A model generated the notes under the pieces. It had not been told where the DNA came from and ran no database searches. It saw only the letters and a list, made by a program, of their open reading frames with translations. Shown piece by piece: positions 1 through 9,236 of a stretch of DNA of 64,000 nucleotides; position 1 is the stretch's first letter, and the number at the start of each line of letters is the position of its first letter. This DNA is from Rhizobium sp. SL42 (lineage in GTDB: Bacteria; Pseudomonadota; Alphaproteobacteria; Rhizobiales; Rhizobiaceae). A program made the translations under genes and the position numbers. The stretch is taken from NCBI RefSeq assembly GCF_021729845.1, contig NZ_CP063397.1, positions 3,672,001 through 3,736,000 on the forward strand, written 5' to 3'.

Positions 1-1
1 C

Positions 2-541
2 AATCATCCGATTGCGCCAGACGAATGGCAGCACCGCATCGAGACCTATCACCGTCCGTATCATCGCGCCGTCGGCAACACGATCGCAAGGGTCGCCATG
101 GCATCCGGCAAGGCACCCCTCGTCCTGTCGCTGCATTCCTACACTCCGGCCTGGAAGGGCGTTGCCCGTCCGTGGCACGCGGCCGTATTGTGGGACACCG
201 ATCATCGCGCGGTTCGTCCTTTGATCGACCTGCTGAACGAGCCTGGCGACATCCTGGTTGGCGATAACGAGCCCTATGACGGTGCGCTCAAGGGCGACAC
301 GATGTATCGTCAATGCATGACCCGTGGCATCCCGCATGCCCTGCTGGAAGTGCGACAGGACCTGATCGGTGACAAGGATGGCGTGCTGGCATGGGCCGAT
401 CGCCTGGCGCCGATCTTTTCAAGGATGAATGCCGACCCTGCCCTGCATCGCTATGAGCTCCACGCCTCGCGGACTGGCCCCTACCCGTCGATTTCGGCAG
501 ACCCCCTATCCGAAACACCCGATGAGGAATGTACATCATGA
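2..541 (+). CDS. N-formylglutamate amidohydrolase family protein (5' end cut by window)
   Basis: The reading frame is open from the first bases of the window, so the N-terminus is missing. The visible part carries FGase features: an HRPYHRAV segment, LSLHSYTP, VGDNEPYDG and a late arginine-rich helix. The family hydrolyses N-formylglutamate to glutamate and formate at the end of some histidine degradation routes, but many members have other or unknown amide substrates. The stop codon overlaps the next gene in an ATGA junction, so the two are probably translationally coupled. A second, complete FGase paralogue lies at 41973-42848. The two are clearly different in sequence, so they are not a recent duplication. 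Confident in the family, unsure of the substrate. Confidence 0.85.
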   Translation, partial: NHPIAPDEWQHRIETYHRPYHRAVGNTIARVAMASGKAPLVLSLHSYTPAWKGVARPWHAAVLWDTDHRAVRPLIDLLNEPGDILVGDNEPYDGALKGDTMYRQCMTRGIPHALLEVRQDLIGDKDGVLAWADRLAPIFSRMNADPALHRYELHASRTGPYPSISADPLSETPDEECTS

Positions 542-843
542 CAAAGCTCAGCCAGCAGCAGCAGATCGAGTTCGAAGCGGCCGCCTTTCGCCGTCTTGTC
601 GCCCATCTGCGTGATCGCACCGATGTGCAGAATATCGATCTGATGAACCTCGCCGGCTTCTGCCGTAACTGTCTGTCCAACTGGTATCTCGACGCCGCCA
701 AGGACGCGGGCGCCCCGCTGACGCGCGACGAGTCCCGCGAGATCGTCTATGGCATGCCCTATGACGACTGGAAGGCGCTGCATCAGCAGGAAGCCGACGA
801 CAAAAAGAAAGCAGCCTTCGAGCAAAACCGGCCGAAGGAGTGA
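538..843 (+). CDS. DUF1244 domain-containing protein
   Basis: A 101-residue, mostly helical soluble protein with no signal peptide. It has the conserved DUF1244 block NLAGFCRNCL followed by SNWY, and a YGMPYDDWK motif. I start it at 538 rather than at the in-frame ATG at 529, because a GAGGA ribosome binding site at 524-528 sits nine bases before 538 but touches the earlier ATG. The ATG overlaps the stop of the upstream FGase gene (ATGA). Function is unknown. The two cysteines in CRNC are characteristic of the family and could bind a metal, which is inference. FGase-DUF1244-DUF2312 order is, from memory, common in Rhizobiales. Confidence 0.88.
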   Translation: MTKLSQQQQIEFEAAAFRRLVAHLRDRTDVQNIDLMNLAGFCRNCLSNWYLDAAKDAGAPLTRDESREIVYGMPYDDWKALHQQEADDKKKAAFEQNRPKE

Positions 844-933
844 TCGCCTCCGCGTCTTTGGGACTTGACGCGGGACGCCGTTCACGGCAGTTCATCGCCA
901 CCGATAAAATTCCCCCTACCAAGGAGATTGCCC

Positions 934-1203
934 ATGTCTGATGCTGCCCACGGCGTCGCCCGCGACCAGCTCCGCGCCTTTGTTGAGCGCATCGAGCGTC
1001 TCGAAGAAGAAAAGAAGACCATCGCCGACGACATCAAGGACGTCTATGGTGAAGCCAAGTCCATGGGCTTCGACACCAAGATCCTCAAGAAGGTCATCGC
1101 CCTTCGCAAGAAGGACGACCAGGAGCGTATGGAAGAGGACCTGATCCTCGACACCTACCTGCATGCACTTGGCATGATTGAAAATCCGCCGGAAGCCGAA
1201 TAA
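934..1203 (+). CDS. gapR: GapR family DNA-binding protein (DUF2312)
   Basis: An 89-residue protein matching GapR/DUF2312 almost end to end. It has an N-terminal coiled coil ([18 protein letters not shown]), a basic middle ([13 protein letters not shown]) and a short C-terminal helix ([10 protein letters not shown]). In Caulobacter, GapR clamps around overtwisted, AT-rich DNA ahead of replication forks and RNA polymerase and stimulates topoisomerases. The start at 934 has AAGGAG at 921-926, seven bases upstream; the in-frame ATG at 865 has no such site. Two hairpin terminators follow. Assigned from strong family resemblance; the DNA-binding role is inferred from Caulobacter. Confidence 0.92.
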   Translation: MSDAAHGVARDQLRAFVERIERLEEEKKTIADDIKDVYGEAKSMGFDTKILKKVIALRKKDDQERMEEDLILDTYLHALGMIENPPEAE

Positions 1204-1223
1204 GCGCTTTCAGCCACAACAGC

Positions 1224-1250
1224 AAACCCACCCTCGCGGTGGGTTTTTTT
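1224..1250 (+). terminator. Rho-independent terminator of gapR
   Basis: A nine-base-pair stem (AAACCCACC paired with GGTGGGTTT) with a five-base loop is followed directly by a run of seven T. It lies 20 bases after the gapR stop. Confidence 0.85.
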
Positions 1251-1345
1251 GTTGCTCTGATCAGCCGACACGCAAGGCGGGTGCCGATCTGAGCAGAACC
1301 CCGAAAGCGATGTAGAACCCGGTTTCAAGCTTTCCGCCACAAACG

Positions 1346-1372
1346 AAAAACCCGCCGGACCGGCGGGTTTTT
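1346..1372. terminator. Bidirectional terminator between gapR and the DUF882 gene
   Basis: An almost perfect palindrome: five A, CCCGCCG, a short loop, CGGCGGG, five T. It can end transcription from both sides. On the minus strand it lies 24 bases past the stop of the DUF882 gene, and on the plus strand it backs up the gapR terminator. Confidence 0.8.
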
Positions 1373-1396
1373 CATGTGCCTTGATGGACGTAATCT

Positions 1397-3289
1397 TTAA
1401 GACTTGGGCTGGCCGAAACGGCTTGGATCGACCGAGGTCGCGCCCTGCTGGAAGCCGACCGGAATGGCCGCATTCGGTGCGCTGAGCGAGCGGGCAACGA
1501 TGCGTGGCGCCTTGACCGGCTTGCTCACGGTCGCGAACGTATCCTTGCTCAGCGCCCACTGCGTGATCATGCTCTTGGTCAGCTTGGCGCCGCCGGTCAT
1601 GGCCATGCGCGCCTGCTCGGCCTCCAGCTCGCTCGGACGGCCACCCTTGGTCGGCAGACCAGCCTCGACACCATCGGCCTGGACGACCGGCGTGTCGAAC
1701 ATGTCGCCAAACTGCGTCTCGGGCTCGGCCTCTTCTTCGCGATCAATCGAGGCAACCTCGATATAGCGCGCCGGCTGCTGCGGTTGCGCGGCGGGCGCAT
1801 CCTCGACCTTGGCCACGGCCATTTCCTTGGGATACGCCGCCGGCACCGGGGCTGCCGCCATCTCGGGCTCAGCATTGCCCTTCTCAAGCGCCTCGGCCGC
1901 TTCCGGCGACAAGATAGCCTGCTCGACTTCGTCGACTTCGGCTTCAACCTCTGAATCGGCACTCGCGAGCAGGGCTTCGGCAACCGATGGCCGGACCGAC
2001 GGCACCGGAACCGTCATGCCGTCAGCCAAGACTGCACCCTCCGTCATGGCCGGATCGATGGAGGCCGTCATCACATTTGCGGCCACGCCCTGTTCCGCGT
2101 TGCCAGGCATGCCACGCGGCCCGAGCAATGTCGGAATCGGAATCTTGACGGCCTGCAAATCCGCGAATTCGCTGGTCGGGGCCTCGACCGGAACCGGTAC
2201 GCCACTGGCGACCTGGCTGAGCGCGTCCTCGGCTGCATTGCGCGGCGGCTGATAGAGGGCGACGGCAAGACTTGCATCAGCCTCTTTGAGCGATGGCCTT
2301 GCCTGCGGCACGGGCAGCGCCTCAAGCGATGGCTGCTCGACACCCGGCAGGGCATTGGCGACCATCACCGGCTCGGAGGCGGTCACGACGGCTGGCGCCG
2401 GTTCCTCGCGCTGCGGCTGCCGTGCGATCGCGGGACGTTCGGCCGGCACGCTGACATCTTCTTCCTCGTCCTCGTCGCCACCGCCAAACAGCATGGCGAG
2501 CAGGTTCTTCGAACGGGACGGGCTCTTTTCTTCGGCCATCAGGATCGTATTGCCCGAAGCCAGACGCTTCTTGTATTCGGCCATTGCCTGCTGATAGCCC
2601 GGCAGCGGCTTGCCATCAGACGGAAGGTGAACCGTCTTGCCATCGGGGAACAGGCGAACGAGATCCTGGCGGTTCATCCGCGGCCATGCGCGCACGCCGC
2701 CGACATCCAGATGCACGAAGGGCGAGCCGGAATTCGGATAATAGCCAACGCCACCGGCCTGCAGCTTCACGCCATTCTCGCGAATCGTCTTCAACGGCAC
2801 GCCCGGAATGTAGAAATCCATGGCCGTGCCGCGCATGTGCTGGCTTTCCTTGGCCACGCCTTTCGAGCGGGAGCGCAGCATGGCATTGGTCTGCGGCGAG
2901 CGATAGCCGGATACTGCCTTGATATAACCCTTGCCGCCGGACCGCTTGTAGACTTCCCAGACCAGATCGAACAGACGCGGATCCATCTTGGTCGGCTCGT
3001 TGCGACGCCAGTCGCGGAGAATGTAGTTGAGTTGCTTCAGACCCTTCGGATCGTAGCGGCCGTTGCGCTTGAACGTGATCGATGCCCTTTCGCCCGTGTG
3101 GACGAATTCGATGTTCAGCGTCCGGGTTTCAGCCGAAGCCGTACGCGCTGTACCAGCAAGTGCGAAGGCACTGATAAGAAACATCGCGAACAACGGCAGC
3201 ATGAGCCTCTTCGCGAAATGCGCGCAAGCAATCCGGGCCAAGCGCCCGTTTTGCTTCTGAGGCGCGCTAATGTCCTGCGATGTATGCAA
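1397..3289 (-). CDS. DUF882 (peptidase M15A-like) exported protein with long low-complexity tail
   Basis: A 630-residue exported protein. A signal peptide (basic n-region, core LMLPLFAMFLISAFALAG, cleavage after TASA) precedes a DUF882/YcbK domain at about 55-240. That domain carries the M15 metal-site motifs SQHMRGTAMD and HLD, which fit a zinc D,D- or L,D-peptidase acting on peptidoglycan. The remaining ~380 residues are Ala/Glu/Pro-rich and acidic, with no fold I recognise. The first codon is TTG at 3287-3289. The next ATG (codon 30) would leave the signal peptide without its positive n-region, so an upstream start is preferred, though the exact codon is uncertain. It is separated by 184 bp from the NtrC-like gene on the same strand. 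Confidence 0.85.
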   Translation of the reverse strand: MHTSQDISAPQKQNGRLARIACAHFAKRLMLPLFAMFLISAFALAGTARTASAETRTLNIEFVHTGERASITFKRNGRYDPKGLKQLNYILRDWRRNEPTKMDPRLFDLVWEVYKRSGGKGYIKAVSGYRSPQTNAMLRSRSKGVAKESQHMRGTAMDFYIPGVPLKTIRENGVKLQAGGVGYYPNSGSPFVHLDVGGVRAWPRMNRQDLVRLFPDGKTVHLPSDGKPLPGYQQAMAEYKKRLASGNTILMAEEKSPSRSKNLLAMLFGGGDEDEEEDVSVPAERPAIARQPQREEPAPAVVTASEPVMVANALPGVEQPSLEALPVPQARPSLKEADASLAVALYQPPRNAAEDALSQVASGVPVPVEAPTSEFADLQAVKIPIPTLLGPRGMPGNAEQGVAANVMTASIDPAMTEGAVLADGMTVPVPSVRPSVAEALLASADSEVEAEVDEVEQAILSPEAAEALEKGNAEPEMAAAPVPAAYPKEMAVAKVEDAPAAQPQQPARYIEVASIDREEEAEPETQFGDMFDTPVVQADGVEAGLPTKGGRPSELEAEQARMAMTGGAKLTKSMITQWALSKDTFATVSKPVKAPRIVARSLSAPNAAIPVGFQQGATSVDPSRFGQPKS

Positions 3290-3473
3290 TGCAATCCCCG
3301 TCCAAAGACTACGTCCCAGGCAAACTCAAATGAATGTCAAATGCGGTCTTAGCATGGCAAATCTGCCACAGATCCGCAAGCAATCCATATATAGTGAACG
3401 CTTGCCTAACAAGTGCTTAGCATGTGGTAGGCGATTAAGCTTACCCCGGAGTTAACGCAGGACAAAGATGGAG

Positions 3474-5015
3474 TCAGGCTGCATGCTTTTGCGGGTCGTC
3501 CGGATCGATGCCGTAATCCTTGAGTTTGCGGTAAAGCGTCGAGCGGCCGATACCCAGTTTGCGTGCCACCTGACTCATCTGCCCACGGTAGAATTTCAGC
3601 GCGAAACGGATCAATTCCTCTTCAATTTCAGCGAGTTTTCGAACGTTCCCGGCCTCGTCGGTGCTGATGATGACATTGCCCGGAGCGCCGGAAGCGACCG
3701 ACTGAGACGTCGGCTGTGGCGGCGCCGCAAAACTGGCCGTGCGTTCGGCCAGCGCCGCCTGCACCCGCGCCATCGTGGTCGGCTCGTTCAGGCCCGACGG
3801 CACGTCGTGACTGGGTCCGGCGCTGCGGGTCGTGGAGACCTGCGAGGCTATATGCGGAAAATCTGATTCGCCAAGCACGCTGCTTTCCGCAAGCACGACG
3901 GCCCGGAAGATCGCGTTTTCGAGCTGGCGCGTGTTACCCGGCCAATCGAATGCGGTGAGCAGCGCAATGGCTGATGAGTCGATCTGCAAGGTCTTGACCA
4001 GCCGCTGCTCGAGCGAGAAGCGTTCGACAAAAGCCCGCACCAGGTGGGGAATGTCCTCCTTGCGTCGGCGCAGCGCGGCAATCGTGATCGGAAAGACGTT
4101 CAGACGGTAATACAGATCCTCGCGGAACCGGCCCGCCTTCACTTCCTCGATCAGATCCTTGTTGGTCGACAGGATCAACCGGACATTGACCTTGCGCGAT
4201 TTGCGCGAGGCGCCGCCATCCAGCTCACCGGACTGCACGAGTTCGAGCAGCCGGATTTGCGCCGGTGCCGACAACTCGCTGATTTCCTCAATGAAAAGAG
4301 ATCCGCCATCCGCATCGGAAATCTTGCCGGGTGTGATTTCGCCATCGGCCGCAACGCCGCGCTCGCTGCCAAACAGCGCCTCTTCGATCTGGCTCGGTGC
4401 GGCGGCGTTGCAATTGATCAGGACGAAAGGCCTGGAAGCGCGATCGCTCGCCGCATGAATGGCCCGCGCGATCAATTCCTTGCCGACACCCGCCTCGCCT
4501 TCGAGCATGACCGGAATGGCAGATTGCGCCGCTCTGCGCCCAAGCTCGACAACACGCGACATTGCCGCGCTGACCGACACGACATCGGAAAAGCTGACGG
4601 CTCCGCTGCGGGCCCGGCGCGGTGCCTTGCCCTGCAGGCTGCTGTGATGGATCTTCAGTGCCGCCTGCACGGCCCCCATCAGGCGCTCCGGCGCAAACGG
4701 CTTGACCAGAAAGTCAAAAGCTCCGCCGCGGACCGCAGCAAGCGCTGTTTCGGTTGCACCATCGGCAGTCAGGACGATCGCCGGTATGGTCGGGTTGATG
4801 TCTGAGAGCGTGGACAGAAGCGTTTCCGGTAACCCGCTGCCGGAAGAGGCATCCACCAGGACGACATTGATCGCATCGCGGTTGCGCCGCAGGATTTCAA
4901 TCCCGGCATGCGGCGTCTCGGCCAGGTGAGCAATATGCCCTTGCGCCTCGATCGCGAACTTCAATGTCCGACGTTGCGTCGGATCCTCATCGATAACTAG
5001 GATATGTGCGGTCAA
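3474..5015 (-). CDS. NtrC-family response regulator lacking a canonical GAFTGA loop
   Basis: A 513-residue three-domain regulator. The receiver (1-120) has an acidic pocket at 9-11, phospho-acceptor D55, T83 and K105. The AAA+ domain (about 145-390) has Walker A GEAGVGKE at 173-180. A Fis-type helix-turn-helix ends the protein (SQVARKLGIGRSTLYRKLKD). Two family hallmarks are altered: the GAFTGA loop that touches sigma-54 reads GVAADGE at 220-226, and the Walker B region reads LFIEE rather than LFLDE. Such proteins may bind DNA as repressors or sigma-70 regulators, as TyrR and HupR do. No partner histidine kinase is adjacent; pepF is divergent. Confidence 0.9.
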   Translation of the reverse strand: MTAHILVIDEDPTQRRTLKFAIEAQGHIAHLAETPHAGIEILRRNRDAINVVLVDASSGSGLPETLLSTLSDINPTIPAIVLTADGATETALAAVRGGAFDFLVKPFAPERLMGAVQAALKIHHSSLQGKAPRRARSGAVSFSDVVSVSAAMSRVVELGRRAAQSAIPVMLEGEAGVGKELIARAIHAASDRASRPFVLINCNAAAPSQIEEALFGSERGVAADGEITPGKISDADGGSLFIEEISELSAPAQIRLLELVQSGELDGGASRKSRKVNVRLILSTNKDLIEEVKAGRFREDLYYRLNVFPITIAALRRRKEDIPHLVRAFVERFSLEQRLVKTLQIDSSAIALLTAFDWPGNTRQLENAIFRAVVLAESSVLGESDFPHIASQVSTTRSAGPSHDVPSGLNEPTTMARVQAALAERTASFAAPPQPTSQSVASGAPGNVIISTDEAGNVRKLAEIEEELIRFALKFYRGQMSQVARKLGIGRSTLYRKLKDYGIDPDDPQKHAA

Positions 5016-5273
5016 CGGTGACTCCCCGGATCCATGCTGGCGCGTTCGCGCTCCTGGGTCTTTTCAAGCGGGAGCCTGCCAGAAAGGACTGAACATGTTC
5101 TTTGAAGAAATGCTCGCATTTTAACCGTCTCTAACCTGTATTGGCACAATCCACAGGCGCAGACCGCGTCAAGGCACATCCTTTCGACACGCGTTCGCAT
5201 CAGTTCGGGAGCTTGCCGTCCGGCCGCCGACTGACTACATCTCCCACGCGACCGAGAGAGAAAGGACATCGCC

Positions 5274-7148
5274 ATGATGATCGACCGACGCCCCGCCGTG
5301 GCCCCGCTCATGAGCCCGTCGACCACCACCTCCGCAGCGGCGACCCCCGTGCAGACCTCGACGCTTGGTGATCTGCCCACCTGGAAACTGGAGGATCTCT
5401 ATCCCTCGCAGACCGCGCCCGAATTCCTCGGTGCCGTTGAAAAGGCCGCAAGCGACGCCTTGGCCTTTGAAGTCAAATGGAAGGGCAAGCTGGCAACGGC
5501 ACTCGAAACGGTCGGCCCCGAAAGCGTTGCCGTCGCATTGCAGGAGCTCGATGCGCTGGAAGACCTGATCGGCCGCATCGGCTCCTATGCCGGCCTCACC
5601 TATTATTCCGACATGACCAACCCGGACAACGGCAAGTTCTTCGGTGACATTCAGGCCCGTTTGACCGATCTCTCCGCCCGATTGCTGTTTTTCCCGCTGG
5701 AACTCAACCGCCTGAGTGACGAGGCGGTCGACGCTGCCATCGCCCGCGATCCGGCTCTCGCCCATTTCAAGCCGTGGATCGTCGATCTGCGCAAGGACAA
5801 GCCGTTCCAGCTCGACGACCGCATTGAACAACTGTTCCTCGAAAAGTCGCAGACGGGCGCTGCCGCCTTCAATCGTCTCTTCGATGAAACGCTCGCGTCG
5901 CTGCGCTTCAAGATCGATGGTCAGGAAATGCCGCTCGAGCCGACCCTGACGATGCTGCAGGATGCCGATCCGGCGAGGCGCGCACTGGCAGCCGAAGCCC
6001 TGTCGAAGACGTTCAAGGACAATATCCGCGTTTTCGTCCTGGTCACCAACACCCTGGCCAAGGACAAGGAAATCTCCGATCGCTGGCGTGGCTTCGACGA
6101 CATCGCCGACTCGCGCCATCTCGCCAACCGTGTCGAGCGCGAGGTGGTCGACGCATTGGCGGCAGCGGTCCAGGAAGCCTATCCGCGCCTGTCCCATCGC
6201 TACTACAAGATGAAGGCGAAGTGGCTGGGCATGGACCAGATGAATTTCTGGGACCGCAACGCCCCCCTGCCGGAAACCTCCGACCGCCTCATTCCCTGGG
6301 ACGAGGCCAAGGACATGGTGCTTTCCGCCTATGACGGCTTTGCGCCGGAAATGGCCGAGATCGCAGGCCGCTTTTTCGATGGCGGCTGGATTGACGCCCC
6401 GGCCAGGCCCGGCAAGGCGCCGGGCGCCTTTGCCCATCCGACGGTACCGTCGGCGCATCCGTATGTACTCTTGAACTACCTCGGCAAGCCGCGCGACGTC
6501 ATGACGCTCGCCCATGAACTCGGCCATGGCGTGCATCAGGTTCTCGCCGGCGAACAGGGCGCGATGATGTCGCAGACCCCGCTGACGCTTGCCGAAACCG
6601 CTTCCGTCTTTGGCGAGATGCTGACCTTCCGCGCCCTGCTCGACAAGACCACCGACCGCCGAGAGCGCAAGGCCATGCTGGCCCAGAAGGTCGAGGACAT
6701 GATCAACACGGTCGTGCGCCAGATCGCCTTCTACCAGTTCGAGCGCAAGATCCATGCGGCCCGCAAGGAAGGCGAACTGACGGCCGAGAGGATCGGCGAG
6801 CTGTGGCTCTCGGTCCAGGAAGAAAGCCTCGGCCCGGCCATCCGCATTTCGGAAGGCTATGAAACCTTGTGGGCCTATATCCCCCACTTCATCCATTCGC
6901 CCTTCTATGTCTATGCCTATGCCTTCGGCGACTGCCTGGTGAACTCGCTTTATGCCGTCTACCAGAATGCCGAAGACGGCTTCCAGCAGAAGTATTTCGA
7001 GCTTCTGAAGGCCGGCGGAACCAAGCATCACTCCGAACTGCTGGCGCCATTCGGCCTTGATGCCACCGATCCGTCGTTCTGGGCCAAGGGTCTGTCGATG
7101 ATAGAAGGGCTGATCGACGAGCTGGAAGCGCTTGATAAGGCAGCCTGA
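5274..7148 (+). CDS. pepF: Oligoendopeptidase F (M3B zinc metallopeptidase)
   Basis: A 624-residue cytoplasmic peptidase of the M3 family, which cleaves short peptides of roughly 7-17 residues. The zinc site HELGH is at 414-418, inside TLAHELGHGVHQ, and a downstream glutamate in LAETASVFGE is the expected third ligand. Length and the C-terminal helix-rich region are normal for PepF. The ATG at 5274 has AAAGGA at 5261-5266; a second ATG follows directly and M13 is also possible because the first 25 residues are low-complexity. It is divergent from the NtrC-like regulator (258 bp between them) and only 20 bp from pabB, so a common transcript with pabB is likely. Confidence 0.95.
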   Translation: MMIDRRPAVAPLMSPSTTTSAAATPVQTSTLGDLPTWKLEDLYPSQTAPEFLGAVEKAASDALAFEVKWKGKLATALETVGPESVAVALQELDALEDLIGRIGSYAGLTYYSDMTNPDNGKFFGDIQARLTDLSARLLFFPLELNRLSDEAVDAAIARDPALAHFKPWIVDLRKDKPFQLDDRIEQLFLEKSQTGAAAFNRLFDETLASLRFKIDGQEMPLEPTLTMLQDADPARRALAAEALSKTFKDNIRVFVLVTNTLAKDKEISDRWRGFDDIADSRHLANRVEREVVDALAAAVQEAYPRLSHRYYKMKAKWLGMDQMNFWDRNAPLPETSDRLIPWDEAKDMVLSAYDGFAPEMAEIAGRFFDGGWIDAPARPGKAPGAFAHPTVPSAHPYVLLNYLGKPRDVMTLAHELGHGVHQVLAGEQGAMMSQTPLTLAETASVFGEMLTFRALLDKTTDRRERKAMLAQKVEDMINTVVRQIAFYQFERKIHAARKEGELTAERIGELWLSVQEESLGPAIRISEGYETLWAYIPHFIHSPFYVYAYAFGDCLVNSLYAVYQNAEDGFQQKYFELLKAGGTKHHSELLAPFGLDATDPSFWAKGLSMIEGLIDELEALDKAA

Positions 7149-7168
7149 GCAGGAGACGCCGACGCCCG

Positions 7169-8329
7169 ATGGGTGACCATGCCCCTTATGTGCTTTTCCG
7201 CGATGACCCACGCGGCGAGAGCCTCGTCTTTGCCGAACCGCGCGACCTGATCGTCGCGCGGACGGCAGGCGAGGTGATGCCCGCACTTGCCCGCCTGGAA
7301 GAGGCACGACGCAGCGGCAAATGGCTCGCCGGCTTCCTCTCCTACGAAGCCGGCTTCGTCTTCGAAGTTAAGCTCAAGTCCTACATCGAGGACAATCGTG
7401 AGACGCCGCTGATCGCTATGGGCGTCTTCGATGCACCACAGCCCGACGATCATCCGCTGGCGTCCGCGCCGCATGCCATTCCCAATGCGCCGCTTTTGAG
7501 CAATCCCCGCGCCGCCTGGGATTTCCCCACCTATACCGACCGTTTCGAGCGGCTGCATCGACATCTGCGTCGAGGCGATTGTTATCAGGCCAACCTGACA
7601 ATGCCGATCACCGCGACCTGGTCCGGCGATCCGCTTGCCGCCTTCTGGTCGCTGATCGCCCGCCAGCCCGTACATTACGGTGCGCTGATCGATTTTGGCG
7701 GACCTGTCATTCTGTCGCGCTCGCCGGAACTCTTCTTTTCCGTCGACGCGGACCGTTTTATCGAAACCCACCCGATGAAGGGTACGGCCGCGCGTGGACA
7801 GACGCCGGAAGAAGACCAGGCGATCATCGAAGCGATGATGGCCGACGAAAAGACGCTGGCTGAGAACCGCATGATCGTCGACCTCTTGCGCAACGACATC
7901 TCGGTGATCTCGGAAGTCGGCACGCTCAGCGTTCCCAAGCTGTTTGCCGTCGAAACCTATCCGACCGTGCATCAGATGGTCAGCCATGTCCGGGCCAAAC
8001 TGCGCCCCGAGGTCGGCCTGCCGGAGATCCTTGCCGCCCTTTTCCCCTGTGGCTCGATCACCGGCGCGCCGAAAATGTGGGCGATGCGCATTCTGCATGA
8101 ACTGGAGGCGGGACCGCGCGATGCCTATTGCGGCGCGATCGGCTACTGCGATCCGGCCGGTCCAATGCGTTTTTCCGTTGCGATCCGCACGCTGACCCTT
8201 TTCAATGACAAAAGAGCCGTCTTCAATGTCGGCGGCGGCATCGTCTTCGATTCGAAGGCGGATGCCGAATATGACGAATGTCTTTTGAAGGCGCGCTTTG
8301 CCGTGGGGAACGAATGGATTTCTCGCTGA
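7169..8329 (+). CDS. pabB: Aminodeoxychorismate synthase component I
   Basis: A 386-residue chorismate-binding enzyme that, with a glutamine amidotransferase (PabA/TrpG, not in this window), makes 4-amino-4-deoxychorismate for folate. It has the chorismate-enzyme signature around residue 200-212 (HPMKGTAARG), the ENRMIVDLLRND block, and GSITGAPK. The form is shorter than E. coli PabB and resembles the compact alphaproteobacterial type. It overlaps the following class IV aminotransferase by 16 bases, a pairing that supports a joint role in p-aminobenzoate synthesis. Confidence 0.93.
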   Translation: MGDHAPYVLFRDDPRGESLVFAEPRDLIVARTAGEVMPALARLEEARRSGKWLAGFLSYEAGFVFEVKLKSYIEDNRETPLIAMGVFDAPQPDDHPLASAPHAIPNAPLLSNPRAAWDFPTYTDRFERLHRHLRRGDCYQANLTMPITATWSGDPLAAFWSLIARQPVHYGALIDFGGPVILSRSPELFFSVDADRFIETHPMKGTAARGQTPEEDQAIIEAMMADEKTLAENRMIVDLLRNDISVISEVGTLSVPKLFAVETYPTVHQMVSHVRAKLRPEVGLPEILAALFPCGSITGAPKMWAMRILHELEAGPRDAYCGAIGYCDPAGPMRFSVAIRTLTLFNDKRAVFNVGGGIVFDSKADAEYDECLLKARFAVGNEWISR

Positions 8330-8937
8330 TAGAAACAATGCGCTGGCAGCCGGTCGAAGGTTTTCTTCGCATCGACCAGCATCTGCGCCGCCTCACCCGC
8401 TCTGCCGATGCGCTGGGCTTTCGCGCACCGCAGAACCCGCTTGCCATGCTCAAAAGCGAGGTCGCGGCCGACCATCCGCTGCGGGTTCGCCTCGTCATGT
8501 CCTTCCGCGGCAAGATGGAGGTAACCACCACCCCATATGAGGCGGAACCGGAGGAAAAGGTCTGGAAACTCCGGATCGCCAAGACCCGGCTGAATTCCGA
8601 GGATGCCCTTTTCCGCCACAAGACCTCGCGTCGCGATCCTTACGAGGCCGCACGCGCCGAATTCACGCGTGAAGAAGCAGACGAAGTCCTTCTTCTCAAC
8701 GAACGCGGCGAGGTATGCGAAGGCACGATCACAAATCTCTTCGCCGAGGCTGCCGATGGCAACCTGCTCACACCGCCACTGGCCAGCGGCCTTCTCCCTG
8801 GCGTGCTGCGCGCCGAACTGATCCGCGAGCGCCGGGCCAAAAGCGAAGTGCTCAAACCCGAAGACCTGAAATACCGCAAGCTGTTCGTCGGCAATTCGCT
8901 GCGCGGCCTGTTGCCGGCCGAACTGGTTGAAGACTAG
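8314..8937 (+). CDS. pabC: Aminotransferase class IV family, probable 4-amino-4-deoxychorismate lyase
   Basis: A 207-residue fold-type IV PLP protein. The PLP lysine is K103 in RHKTSR, and ERGEVCEGTITNLF is the typical cofactor-binding block, followed by SGLLPGVLR. Such enzymes split aminodeoxychorismate into p-aminobenzoate and pyruvate. The start at 8314 is chosen because it has GGGGAA just upstream and gives the family-like N-terminus (DFSLIETMRW); a longer in-frame ATG at 8278 would overlap pabB further. Overlap with pabB makes co-translation likely. An amino-acid aminotransferase role cannot be excluded from sequence alone. Confidence 0.85.
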   Translation: MDFSLIETMRWQPVEGFLRIDQHLRRLTRSADALGFRAPQNPLAMLKSEVAADHPLRVRLVMSFRGKMEVTTTPYEAEPEEKVWKLRIAKTRLNSEDALFRHKTSRRDPYEAARAEFTREEADEVLLLNERGEVCEGTITNLFAEAADGNLLTPPLASGLLPGVLRAELIRERRAKSEVLKPEDLKYRKLFVGNSLRGLLPAELVED

Positions 8938-8945
8938 GAAACCCG

Positions 8946-9236
8946 ATGTTCATCCTCTCCCTCACCTATGTCAAACCACAGGAAGAAGCCGACCGCCTGA
9001 TGGAGCCGCACATGGCCTGGGTCAATGGCGGCTATGACAGAGGCATGTTCCTCGCCTCCGGCCGCAAGGTCCCCAGAACCGGTGGTGTCATCCTGGCCAA
9101 CGGCGAGCGAAGCGAAATCGAAGCCTATGTCGCCGCCGATCCGTTTGCGATCGAAGGTGTGGCGGAATATGCGATCAGCGAAGTGATCGTCACAAGGGTC
9201 GCTGCGGGGCTGGAAGGATTGAAATCAACGGTTTGA
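8946..9236 (+). CDS. YciI-like protein (YCII-related domain)
   Basis: A 96-residue single-domain protein with the YCII alpha/beta ferredoxin-like fold: the strand FILSLTYVK, the HMAWV block, the ASGRK turn and the DPFAIEGVAEY segment. The YCII family is thought to include small hydrolases or binding proteins, with a histidine-aspartate pair near the active site; H23 and D76 are candidates here. It follows pabC by eight bases, so it is probably the last gene of the pab transcript. True substrate unknown. Confidence 0.88.
   Translation: MFILSLTYVKPQEEADRLMEPHMAWVNGGYDRGMFLASGRKVPRTGGVILANGERSEIEAYVAADPFAIEGVAEYAISEVIVTRVAAGLEGLKSTV

Noticed and set aside
5235..7307. 690-codon open frame on the minus strand opposite pepF
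   Set aside because: It mirrors the codon structure of pepF, overlaps two real genes, and has no recognisable domain. It is a by-product of GC-rich codon use.
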